Positions 1-9,100 of a stretch of 33,016 bases of DNA are shown here, in pieces; position 1 is the first letter of the stretch, and each line of letters begins with the position of its first letter. The translations under genes and the position numbers were made by a program. The notes under the pieces were generated by a model, which saw only the letters and a program-made list of their open reading frames with translations, made no database searches and had not been told where the DNA came from. Source of the DNA: Clostridia bacterium (GTDB lineage: Bacteria > Bacillota > Clostridia > Christensenellales > CAG-314); contig JAFVXX010000116.1 in the NCBI GenBank assembly GCA_017500905.1, forward strand, positions 1 to 33,016. The letters are read 5' to 3'.

Positions 1-699
1 CTGGCATATGACGGCACGGGCGTATATGCCTCGGAGGGTGGTGGGTTGGTGGGCATGACGCAGCAGTTGATCGACCTTGACAACGTGCTGCAATTTGTTC
101 AAAGCAACCAACGCTTGGCATCCAAGCCGCTGTTTTTGTTTGGCCACAGCATGGGAGGTTACGCCTGTAGCGCCATACTTGCTTTGCGTGGTGCAACCGT
201 CAAGGCGGCTGCCTGCATTGCCCCTGTCAACGATGCTTCAACGCTGATGATGGACGTCAGCCGTAGGTACGTTGGCAATCTTGTGTGGGTTACAAAGGGT
301 GTGTTTGATGGCTACCAACGCTCTATTTTTGGCGATTGGCTGTACTACGACGGCGTGGACGGCATCAACTCGGTGGATATCCCCGTGTTTATTGCCCAAG
401 GCCTAAACGACAGTCTGATTCCTCACGACAGCCTGTCCATCACGGCGCATGCCGACCAAATTACCAATCCCAACGTCACGCTGTACTACCAGGACGGCCT
501 GCAGGGCAGCCACACCGACCTAATGTACTCTAAGGAGGCTACCCGGTACCGTGTTGACGTCAACAGCCGGCTTAAAAAGTGTATGGGCAACGTAAGGCGC
601 AAAAAGAAGCTTGTTTCAAGCGTTGACCACGACCTTTACAGCCAAGTAAACACCCAATTGTTTGACAAAATAATTCAAATGTACGTTCAATCAATTTGA
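1..699 (+). CDS. alpha/beta hydrolase (3' part, start outside window)
   Basis: The frame is open from the first base and ends at a TGA at 697-699, so this is the C-terminal part (about 232 residues) of a longer protein. The nucleophile elbow GHSMGG is encoded around 142-159 with the serine codon at 148-150. The likely acid is the Asp codon at 409-411, in the context QGLNDSLIP, and the likely base is the His codon at 511-513, in GSHTD. This Ser-Asp-His order and spacing is typical of alpha/beta hydrolases of the serine aminopeptidase S33 or monoacylglycerol-lipase type. The substrate cannot be told from sequence. The first visible ATG, at 46, lies inside the fold and is unlikely to be the true start. 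The C-terminal tail is lysine/arginine-rich (around 565-620). No terminator is seen before the next promoter, whose -35 begins 9 bases after the stop. Confidence 0.85.
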   Translation: MAYDGTGVYASEGGGLVGMTQQLIDLDNVLQFVQSNQRLASKPLFLFGHSMGGYACSAILALRGATVKAAACIAPVNDASTLMMDVSRRYVGNLVWVTKGVFDGYQRSIFGDWLYYDGVDGINSVDIPVFIAQGLNDSLIPHDSLSITAHADQITNPNVTLYYQDGLQGSHTDLMYSKEATRYRVDVNSRLKKCMGNVRRKKKLVSSVDHDLYSQVNTQLFDKIIQMYVQSI

Positions 700-707
700 C
701 AATGCTA

Positions 708-736
708 TTGACACCCCCGTTGTTTAGTGGTATAAT
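708..736 (+). promoter_or_regulatory. Sigma-A type promoter for the zinc-ribbon genes
   Basis: TTGACA at 708-713 and TATAAT at 731-736 are separated by 17 bases. TGG directly before the -10 gives an extended -10. Both hexamers match the housekeeping consensus exactly. The ATG at 766 lies 29 bases downstream of the -10, so the leader is short. Confidence 0.85.
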
Positions 737-765
737 TGTACTACCATTAGGCAAAGGGGGTTTGT

Positions 766-1200
766 ATGTACTGCATCAAATGTGGAAAGCCATTGCAAAA
801 TAAATCGGTGCTTTGCAATCAATGCAAAGGCATTGAGCCTGCCCCTGCGCCCGTAAGCAAGGTCATCAAGGTGCATATCCAACAAACTGCACCACAAGTT
901 ACAAGCAAATACGGAGTTTGGTCCTTTGTAATCAGCGTGGTGTCGTCAGTTGCAGCCTTTGTAGCCACCCTATGCGCCCTTTGGGACCAAAGCATTACTT
1001 GCTTTGTTGTGCCGTTTCTTGTCGTTGCCGAGGCCGTTTCGGTTATGCTTGCAGTCAAAGCCATTTCGGTCTTTAGATACGCCGTACGCACAGGTGGCAA
1101 AAAGCCCGTTGCAGGATTGGTAACCGCCATAGTTGCATTGGCAAATCAAATAGAAGCATTTAGTATCGTAGGAGCATGCATTGCCCTGGCCTTGGCGTAA
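766..1200 (+). CDS. Zinc-ribbon membrane protein, paralogue 1
   Basis: This 144-residue protein begins with a zinc ribbon made of C3-x2-C6 and C17-x2-C20 (MYCIKCGK ... LCNQC). A short Pro/Val-rich linker follows, and then roughly 95 hydrophobic residues that should form three or four membrane helices. The start is fixed by AAAGGGGG at 753-760, five bases before the ATG. It is the first of three tandem paralogues that share the ribbon spacing and a C-terminal segment of the form KKPVAG-hydrophobic. The layout resembles bacterial zinc-ribbon plus DUF4190-like membrane proteins, whose function is generally unknown. I assign no activity; a membrane sensor or scaffold with a cytoplasmic metal-binding head is an inference only. 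Confidence 0.8.
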   Translation: MYCIKCGKPLQNKSVLCNQCKGIEPAPAPVSKVIKVHIQQTAPQVTSKYGVWSFVISVVSSVAAFVATLCALWDQSITCFVVPFLVVAEAVSVMLAVKAISVFRYAVRTGGKKPVAGLVTAIVALANQIEAFSIVGACIALALA

Positions 1201-1302
1201 ATATAAATGGAATGATTATATAGTAATAAAAATAAATTATAAATACATTGCAAAGGTCACGTCTAAGGGGGATTGGCATTTGCAAATATCAGGAGGTACT
1301 TT

Positions 1303-1752
1303 ATGTATTGCAACAAATGTGGAAAGTATATCGAATCCGACGAAACCTTGTGCCCCGAGTGCAAACAAGTACAACAAAACGTAAGCACGCCAAACGTAGT
1401 TGTAATCGAGCGGCAAGCTACACCCATTACATATGCGGCAGCCCCATCCAACAAGCCGGGCGTCATCTCGTTGGTGCTAAGCATGGTAGGGCTTGTAGGA
1501 ATTTTTATTGCTGCTTTTTCAATTGGGTTTGAAAGTGTCGGATTGATGGTTTTTGCATCTGCAGTTGTAATTACGGGCTTTGTAATTTCGTTGGTGCAAG
1601 GCATTAAGGCAATCAAAAGCTTTATTTACACATGCAAAAACAAGCTTAAAAAGCCAATCGCAGGGTTTATCATGGGAATTGTTGGCTTGGAAACGTCGGC
1701 GATAGTAATTTTGTACTGGTTTATTTTGGCAGTTTCGTTTGCAGCAATGTAA
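1303..1752 (+). CDS. Zinc-ribbon membrane protein, paralogue 2
   Basis: This 149-residue protein has the same design as its neighbours. Cysteines at 3, 6, 17 and 20 form a ribbon (MYCNKCGKYIE ... LCPEC), followed by a linker with Pro and Val and then hydrophobic helices from about residue 50. The frame extends upstream to a TTG at 1273, but AGGAGG at 1291-1296 sits six bases before the ATG at 1303, so 1303 is the start. KKPIAGFIMGIVGL near the C-terminus matches the KRPIPGFIMGIGGI segment of paralogue 3 closely, so these two copies are the nearest pair. About 100 A+T-rich bases separate it from paralogue 1, with no clear terminator and no convincing separate promoter. Function is unknown. Confidence 0.82.
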   Translation: MYCNKCGKYIESDETLCPECKQVQQNVSTPNVVVIERQATPITYAAAPSNKPGVISLVLSMVGLVGIFIAAFSIGFESVGLMVFASAVVITGFVISLVQGIKAIKSFIYTCKNKLKKPIAGFIMGIVGLETSAIVILYWFILAVSFAAM

Positions 1753-1801
1753 CAAACAAGGCAAAACGGTAGAGTAGTAGTTTGTCAGGAGGTATTATAC
1801 T

Positions 1802-2299
1802 ATGTATTGTAACAAATGTGGAAGGTATCACGAAACGGAGGGCATCTTGTGCCCCGAGTGTCAACAAGCACAACAAAACGTAAGCAAGCCTGCCGTTGCG
1901 GTAATCGAAAAAACGGCTACGCCCGTTGTAGCAACTGCGGAAAAGCCATCCAACAGGCAAGGCATCAAGGCCATCATTTTTGGTGGAGTGGGCTTTATGT
2001 TGGGCTTGATTGCTTACATTGTTTCGATTGTTGCCATGGTAGAGATTGAATACAGCGACCTTGGCTACGACTTTGCAGTGCTGGCAATTTTTTTGGCGCT
2101 TGCAACCATTCCGTTTATGGTGATGGGCATTGTTTTTGGCGTCCAAGCAATCAAGGTGTTTAAGGCAGCAGGCGCATCGGGACAAAAGCGTCCCATCCCC
2201 GGCTTTATCATGGGCATAGGTGGCATAGTGTTTGCAGGTACGTCAGCAATCGTTGCTGTGTGCGCATTATTTTTTGCAATGCTTGTGTCTGCCATCTAA
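1802..2299 (+). CDS. Zinc-ribbon membrane protein, paralogue 3
   Basis: This 165-residue protein carries the C3/C6/C17/C20 ribbon (MYCNKCGRYHE ... LCPEC) and then a Val/Ala/Thr-rich linker. About four hydrophobic segments span residues 55-165, including GFMLGLIAYIVSIVAMV and the final FAGTSAIVAVCALFFAML. AGGAGG at 1788-1793 precedes the ATG by eight bases. It is slightly longer than paralogues 1 and 2 because of an acidic insertion (EIEYSDLGYD) between the first two helices. It is the last gene before a strong terminator at 2362-2385, so the three genes probably form one transcript. Function is unknown; the duplication pattern suggests related but diverging roles. Confidence 0.82.
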   Translation: MYCNKCGRYHETEGILCPECQQAQQNVSKPAVAVIEKTATPVVATAEKPSNRQGIKAIIFGGVGFMLGLIAYIVSIVAMVEIEYSDLGYDFAVLAIFLALATIPFMVMGIVFGVQAIKVFKAAGASGQKRPIPGFIMGIGGIVFAGTSAIVAVCALFFAMLVSAI

Positions 2300-2361
2300 C
2301 GTATAGGCAAGCAGATTGTCCAACAAAACGCAAAATCAAACAAAAAAAGTCAGCTTTTTTG

Positions 2362-2385
2362 CCGTCCCTTGAGGACGGTTTTTTT
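2362..2385 (+). terminator. Rho-independent terminator after the zinc-ribbon genes
   Basis: CCGTCC at 2362-2367 pairs with GGACGG at 2373-2378 across a five-base loop, and seven T residues follow. It lies 62 bases after the stop of the third zinc-ribbon gene. Confidence 0.85.
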
Positions 2386-2567
2386 GTTGTGTTTGTGTAA
2401 AAATGTAACAAGCTTGCTAATGTGACAAATCAATCGGCACAAACAGGCACAAGGTGTCAGCTTTTGGCGTGGGCACAAATGCCAAAAACAAGGTCAAAAC
2501 GGCATTGCTTTGGCTCAATTTTTACGAAAAAAGAGTGCAAAAAAGCATGGTTTTTGCGCAAAAAAGC

Positions 2568-2587
2568 GGCACTTTTACCAACTAAAG
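2568..2587 (+). repeat. Degenerate copy of the intergenic direct repeat
   Basis: GGCACTTTTACCAACTAAAG matches the two better copies downstream, but with two bases missing and small substitutions. It lies 100 bases upstream of the next copy. Confidence 0.5.
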
Positions 2588-2667
2588 CAAGTAAAATTTG
2601 GGCAAAAACAGAGCAAAAATCGCCTCGCTTTTGCACGGCAAAACAGGGCAAAAATTGCTGCAAAAAA

Positions 2668-2690
2668 GGCTTGCTTTCATCAACTAAAGT
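2668..2690 (+). repeat. Intergenic direct repeat, copy A
   Basis: This 23-base unit (GGCTTGCTTTCATC followed by AACTAAAGT) is repeated with one mismatch at 2714-2736, 46 bases downstream. Read on the minus strand, both copies can be translated as TLVDES.P, but in frames that are not continuous with each other. Confidence 0.75.
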
Positions 2691-2713
2691 AGACGAGCAA
2701 AACGCCTCAAAAG

Positions 2714-2736
2714 GGCTCGCTTTCATCAACTAAAGT
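2714..2736 (+). repeat. Intergenic direct repeat, copy B
   Basis: This copy (GGCTCGCTTTCATC followed by AACTAAAGT) differs from copy A at one base (C for T at its fifth position). Confidence 0.75.
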
Positions 2737-3037
2737 GCCGTAAAGGCGACAACGGGGGCCTGGCTTTTGCAGCAACTTTCTTTGCAATTTGCCCCACAAA
2801 AGGCAGCGTACAACGTCCTGCAATTTGACGTAGTGCGAAGCCTTGCCAAAAATGCCAAAAGCAGTGCAAAAAACCACCTTGCTGCAGTTTGTCTGACCAA
2901 AGCGCCGTCGCTTGCGTGTGCGCCCGCACGCTGGAGGTGTCAAAAATGAACAAACGCTCATCGCTTTTTGTGAATAAACTGTCAAAAAAATTGCAAAAAA
3001 ATTAAAAAAAATTGCGTAAAACTTGCTTTTTTTTCAA

Positions 3038-3052
3038 TTTACCATAGGTAAA
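3038..3052. promoter_or_regulatory. Operator-like palindrome upstream of the giant BspA gene
   Basis: TTTACC and GGTAAA form a perfect six-base inverted repeat around ATA, ending three bases before the -35 at 3056. The position fits a regulator site. The 9-mer TAGGTAAAG that overlaps its right arm recurs at 11675-11683, upstream of the MoxR operon promoter. Confidence 0.45.
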
Positions 3053-3055
3053 GCG

Positions 3056-3085
3056 TTGACTTGACTAAATGCTTTGTGCTAAAAT
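3056..3085 (+). promoter_or_regulatory. Promoter of the giant BspA-like gene
   Basis: TTGACT at 3056-3061 and TAAAAT at 3080-3085 are spaced by 18 bases, with TGC directly before the -10 (extended -10). The leader to the ATG at 3160 is about 65-70 bases. Confidence 0.7.
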
Positions 3086-3159
3086 ATTTTATTATTAAAC
3101 TTAAAATGGCATATTAGCCGTTTTTGCTTGATGAAAAATCTTTATAGGAGGAAAAACTC

Positions 3160-6100
3160 ATGACAGCAAGAAAATGGAATTACCTAATGAAAACACTTGT
3201 AGTCGTTTTGCTTGTTGCAGTAATCGGCTTTACATTTGTTGCATGTGGTAAAAACAATTCCACTCCTGTCAGCGGAGTATATTACTACGAAGCAGAAGGA
3301 GAGGAATACCAAATCACGCTAAGTGAAGACTTTGGTTTTGTTCTTGATGCCAACGGCGAAATTCGTTCCGGCGAATATTTTGGCGACGGCACAAATTTGC
3401 GTCTTGTCTTTGGCAAGGACGACGAAACCACAGCTACACTTAAGGATGGTGTTTTTAAGCTTACTTACGGCACAGCAACCTTCAACATGTTGCAACGTGT
3501 CAACTACACAGTAACCTTCAACACCAACGGTGGCAATGCAGTTGACGCACAAAAGGTGCTAAACGGCAAAACAGCAACCAAACCGGTTGATCCTACTCGT
3601 GCAAACGACAGATTCTTGGGTTGGTACGTTGACAGCGCATTCAGTGCGCCATTCAACTTTGACACACAAATCATCACTCAAGACACTACCGTTTACGCAA
3701 ACTGGGAGGCAGAAGATCCCAATCAACCAGAGTTTGTTGTAAACTTTGATGCCAACTACCAAGGCGCAGCAGCAGTTGCATCTCAAACAACCTACAACGG
3801 CAAGCTTACAGCATTGCCCGAAGTAACACGTGAGGGATACGAATTTGCAGGCTGGTGGGCAAGCATGGTTGGCACAGGCGACAAGCTTTCCTACCAATGT
3901 GACACAAGCTACGTGTTTGCAAACAACACAACCTTGTACGCAATGTGGGTAGCTACAACGGGCGTTAAGCAACCTGTTGTTACAGTTGCTGGCAATGCTA
4001 TTTCCTGGACAACTACTGCCAACGCAGAGTACGTCTTTGAAGTAACAGGTCCACAAGGCTTTACAGCAATCAGCAAAACAACACAAGCAAACAGCGAGGT
4101 TGTAGACTTTGCAAATGCTCCAGCAGGCGAATACGCAATCAGCGTTGCTGCAAAGGTTGGACAAGAGCAATCTGCTGCAACGGTTGTCTACTACGTAAAC
4201 AAGGGCCTTGCAATGCCCGAGGTTTGGGTAGCAGAGCCTGCAACATTGGTTTACAGCCAAGTTCCAAATGCCGAAAAGTACATTGTTACAATCGAGTGTG
4301 GTAGCCAAGGTCACCAACACTACGTTGACAACGGCAAATCCACAACCCTTCCATTTGCAAACTGCGAAATGAAGGAGGGTGGCATTGTGTTTACCGTTAC
4401 TGCAGTAGCAAACGGCTACGCATCTGCAACCACAACCTACGTTTACGACAAGGTTTTGGCACAAGTTACAGGCGTAGCATTTGACAATGCAACCGAAACT
4501 CTTACTTGGGCACAAGTAGTGGGCGCAACCAACTACCAAGTAACCGTAACTGCAGGTCAACAAACCTACACCTACAACAACGGCACAAGCAACAGCTTCA
4601 GCTTGAAGCAATTTGCTCAAGGCGAAATCAGCGTAGCAATCGTAGCACAAAGCAAGGGCTACAACGCTTCGCAAGCAACAACCTATACATACAACAAGGC
4701 TACAGTAGCAACCCCAAGCAACATCAAGGTTGTTGGCAACCAAATCACTTGGGACGTAGTAGAGGGCGCAACCTACGACGTAAAGGTGGGTTCATCCGTA
4801 TACGCATGCGACACTGCAAGCTTTGACATCACAACCGTTGCAGGCTTGGCAGCAGGCACAAAGTACCAAGTAAGCGTACGTGCAAAGGCTGCAACAACAT
4901 CCAACTGGTCTGATGCTGTTACAGTTGGCTACCAAGTACTTGAAAACGTAAGCTACTACGCAAACGTTGCAACTTGGGACGCTGTAGCAGGCGCAACAAT
5001 GTACAAGGTAAAGGTTACCGGTGCAAGCGAATTTGAAGTAGAAGGCGCAAACTATGCTCCAATCACCTTTACACAAGCCGGTGCAAACACCATCGCAGTA
5101 TGCTTCTACAATGGCAGCCAATGGTCCAACTGGGTAGAAACAACTGTACAAGTATACGCAGTCGAGTTTGACGCACGTCTTGGTGCAGGCGTAGACGCAG
5201 TTTACGTAGCAACAGGCGACACAGTAGATCTTGACGTAACCACACGCAGCGGTTACGACTTTGCAGGTTGGTACAATGCTCCGGGTGGTGCAGCTACAGG
5301 CGCATACAACTACAAGGACGGCTTTGTTTACGACTTGACAACAAGCACAGTTTTGTTTGCAGCTTGGACCCCAATGAAGGCAACAGTATCCTACAACTTC
5401 ATGGGCATGGGCGATGCAACGGACTTTGGTACAACAACCGTAACCTTTGGCGAAGGCTACGCACTTAAGGTTCCAACTCCTCCAAGCACAGCATATTCGT
5501 TTGGTGGCTGGTTCGGCGACATAGCTTGCAGAGACAACAAGCTTACAGACGAGCACGGTAACAGCTTTACAAATTGGGACTACTACCAACCAGAGCGTAC
5601 AGTATACGCAAAGTGGTACCAACTTTTGACCTTTACAAAGCTTAACGATGGCACCTACCGTGTAAAGAAGGGTCCGGACATCAGCAAGGTTAAGGAAGTT
5701 ACAATCCCTGCAGAGTTTGACGGCGTTGCTGTTACACAAATTGCAGGCTTTGCATTTGAAAGATGCTACGAGCTGGAAGTAATCAACATTCCAGACACAA
5801 TCAAGTACATCGACTTGCTTGGTAAGGCATTTGACAAGTGTAGCAGACTTAAGGAAGTAAACGTATACCACGTCGAGGGCAACAATGAAATCGTTTACAA
5901 GTCCGACAACGGTATTTTGTTGGTATACGACAAAAACGGAACACAAAAGCTTGAGCTTGGTTTTGTTCCTGCAACAATGCAAGGCACGTTTGACGTACCT
6001 GCAGGCGTAGAAGTAATCCCAGAAAAGCTCTTTGCAAAGAGCTCCATCACCGAGATTACAATCCCAGCATCCGTCTCCATCATCGAGCCATATGCATTCC

Positions 6101-9100
6101 AAAACTGTGCAAGCCTCAAAAGGGTAACGTTCCTTCCTGCAGCAGAGGGAGAAACACCTGCACAACTTACAATCGGTCAATATGCATTTGCAGGCTGCAA
6201 GGCATTGGAAGAAATTACGTTGCCTGCAAACCTTGTAAATCTTGCTACAACAGAAAGTGGCGAGGTTACAGCATTCAACTCCTGCGTCAAGCTACAAAAC
6301 GTATTTGTTGCAGAGGGTAACCAAAACTACAAAAACCCAATTGACAAAACAGGTATTGTACTTAACAACGAGGGCGTGCTTGTATACGCTCCAAACGCAA
6401 TTACGGGTGCATACACAATCCCAGCAGGCGTTACAGCAATCGGTCCATACACATTTGCACAAGCAAAAGAGCTTACCGAAATTGTAATCCCGGCATGGGT
6501 AACAAGCGTACAACCATACGCATTCTACAACGCAACCAATCTTGGAAAGGTTACGTTTGAAGCAGCACAAGCAAGCTTTGGTGCAGTTACAATTGGCGAA
6601 TACGCATTTGCAAACTGTGCCTTCTTGACAGAGGTTGTATATCAAGCAGGCTCCAACGTAGTCGAGCTTGGCAACAGCGCATTTGCAGGCTGCTCGGCAT
6701 TGATGGCTCTTGAAATCCCAGCAACCGTAACAAAGGTTGGCAACAAGGTATTTAGTGGCTGTGGTGCAAGAACAGCAACAATCGCAGACGGCGAAAATGC
6801 AATCACATTTGGCACAGGCGTTTACGAAAATTGTAAAAATCTTTACGAAATCAAATTGCCGGCACGTGTAACTGCACTACCAGAGGGTGCATTTGCAGGT
6901 TGCGAAAGCTTGCGTAACGTAAAGGTTGACGAAGCAAACACCATCTTGAAGGATATCGACGGTGTATTGTTTACAAAGGACGGCAAGGAATTGTTGTTCT
7001 TCTCGCAAGTTCGTGGTGGCGACTACGAGGTACCGGCAGGCGTTGAAAAGATTGGCGCAGGCGTATTCCAAGACAACACAAGCTTGACAAACATCACGTT
7101 TGGTGCAGACGTCAAGGAAATTGGCGACTACGCATTTGCAGGCTGTACTGCAATTACTAACCTTCACATTGGCGCAAACGTAACACGCATCGGCAAGCAC
7201 GCATTTGATGGCTGCTCGCTTAAGACTGTAACGTTTGATCAAACGGGCACCGAAGAGCTTGTAATTGACGAGTACGCTTTCCAAGCAGGTATCAACAACA
7301 CCAGCACCTCTTCATCTAAGCTCGTTTTGGATATTCCAGCACGTGTAAAGGCAATTGGTAGCTACGCATTCTACAGCGCAAAATTTGTTGGCGTTAAGTT
7401 TAACGAAGGTCTTGTGACCATTGGCGACTACGCATTTGCAAACAACACCTACTTGTACGGCAACGACTACGACGACAAAGCTCGTGGTGGCACGCTTGCA
7501 TTCCCACAATCCGTTACAACAGTTGGAGATTACGCATTCTACAGGTGCTCAAAGCTTACTGTATTGAAGCTTGACACGGTAGAAAACTGGGGTGATTACG
7601 CATTCCGTGATTGTTCAGGTATTTCGGACGTTACGTTCCCAACTGCTTGGGAAGTAATTCCTAAGGGCTTCATGTGGATGTCTTCCTCCTCCGGTTTGAA
7701 GAACTTCAAGGGCACAGTAACAATTGCTAAGACAGTTAAGCAAATTGAGTACCGTGCATTCTACAGCGCATTTACATATGCAGCAGGTCTTGTATTTGAA
7801 GAAGGTGGCACGGCAGACCTTGTCATCGGTACAAAGGGTAAGGAAGACGTTCGTACAGGCGAATGGATTGACAATGGCAACTACTCGTCCGAGGCATTCT
7901 ACTACTTGGGCAAGAGTAACAGCAGCTTCAAGGTTGTAAATCTACCGGATCGTTTGACAATCATTGGTATTGCTTCCTTCAAGGGCGCAAGCAAGATTAC
8001 AACCTTCAACATTTCCGAAAACAGCAAACTTGCCAACATTGGTGAGGAAGCATTCTCCGGATGTAGTGCACTTACAAGCATCTTTATCCCAAGCACGGTT
8101 GTCAACCTGCCACAAACACCGGGCTACGACCAAGCATGTGCTATTGGTTACCGTGCATTCTACAACTGCAGCAAGCTTGCTACAATCACGTTTGAAAAGG
8201 ACGCAACGGCTACAGCAGCAACTGCTCCTTTGACACTTGACAGCCAAGCATTCTACGGCTGCAAGGCAAGCGGCTTTACAACTCTTGATCTTCCAGGCAG
8301 ATTGACCTACAACCTTGATGCAGACGGCGTAAGCTACTTGCTTCCGGGTATGGATCTAAACACCTTCAACGCAACCGACCTAAAGACAATCACAATTGAC
8401 GAAGGCGAAGGCTGCACGTTGATGGCAGAAAACAACATCATCTACTCTGTAGATCAAACACACCTTTACTACGCAGCTCCAAAGCTTACGGGTGATGTTA
8501 CAATTCCAAAGGAAACAACAGACATTGCTAAAAATGCATTCAAGTCCAACACAGGTCTTACAAAGATCATCTTTGAAAAGGGTGGCACGGCAGACCTTGT
8601 AATCGGCGACTCTGCATTTGAAGGCTGCACAAATATTACCGAAGCAGCAATGCCGGAGCGTGTTGTAACAATCGGCAGCAGAGCATTCTACAACTGCAAG
8701 CTTCTTCCATCCATCTACGTACCGGCATCCGTAACATCAATTGGCAGCAGTGCGTTCCAAGGTAGCGGCATGACTTACACCAGCATTGAGTTTGGACGTA
8801 ACGATGACGGCACAGTCAACTTCAAGAGCATTCCAAACAGCATGTTTAACGCATGGGAAGGCATGACCGAATGGGAAGTTCCGGAGGGCGTTGAAACAGT
8901 TGGTTCGGACTTTATTGCAAACACCAGCTTGCGTGATTCAATCACAAAGCTTACATTCCCAAGCACGTTGACAAGCATCAACAACCCAACAACCAACAGA
9001 CAAGTTTTGTATTCATTTGTTGGCTTGACGGAGGTTGTATTTAACAACAACAATGCACTTAAGTGCGAAGACGGCGCAATCTACACCAAGGACGGCGCAA

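Larger units (their letters stand above)
2386..3037. other. Non-coding stretch with short repeats and A-tracts
   Basis: About 650 bases hold no ORF that I accept. The short frames on both strands have no preceding ribosome binding site, are rich in Lys/Gln/Cys, and change frame across the repeat copies. What can be seen is three copies of a GGC..CTTTCATCAACTAAAG-type repeat between 2568 and 2736, many CAAAAA runs, and A-tracts at about 2985-3010 upstream of the next promoter that could act as an UP-like element. It could be a decayed gene region or a dispersed intergenic repeat; the sequence alone does not decide. Confidence 0.5.

Noticed and set aside
1273-1302. TTG start for zinc-ribbon paralogue 2
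   Set aside because: The AGGAGG at 1291-1296 lies downstream of it, and all three paralogues begin with Met-Tyr-Cys.
2422-2733. 103-codon plus-strand frame and opposing minus-strand frames in the intergenic gap
   Set aside because: No ribosome binding site, low-complexity Lys/Gln content, and frames broken across the repeat copies. Better described as non-coding repeats.
2568-2736. Possible CRISPR array
   Set aside because: Only three imperfect copies with spacings of 100 and 46 bases, no regular spacer length, and no cas genes nearby.
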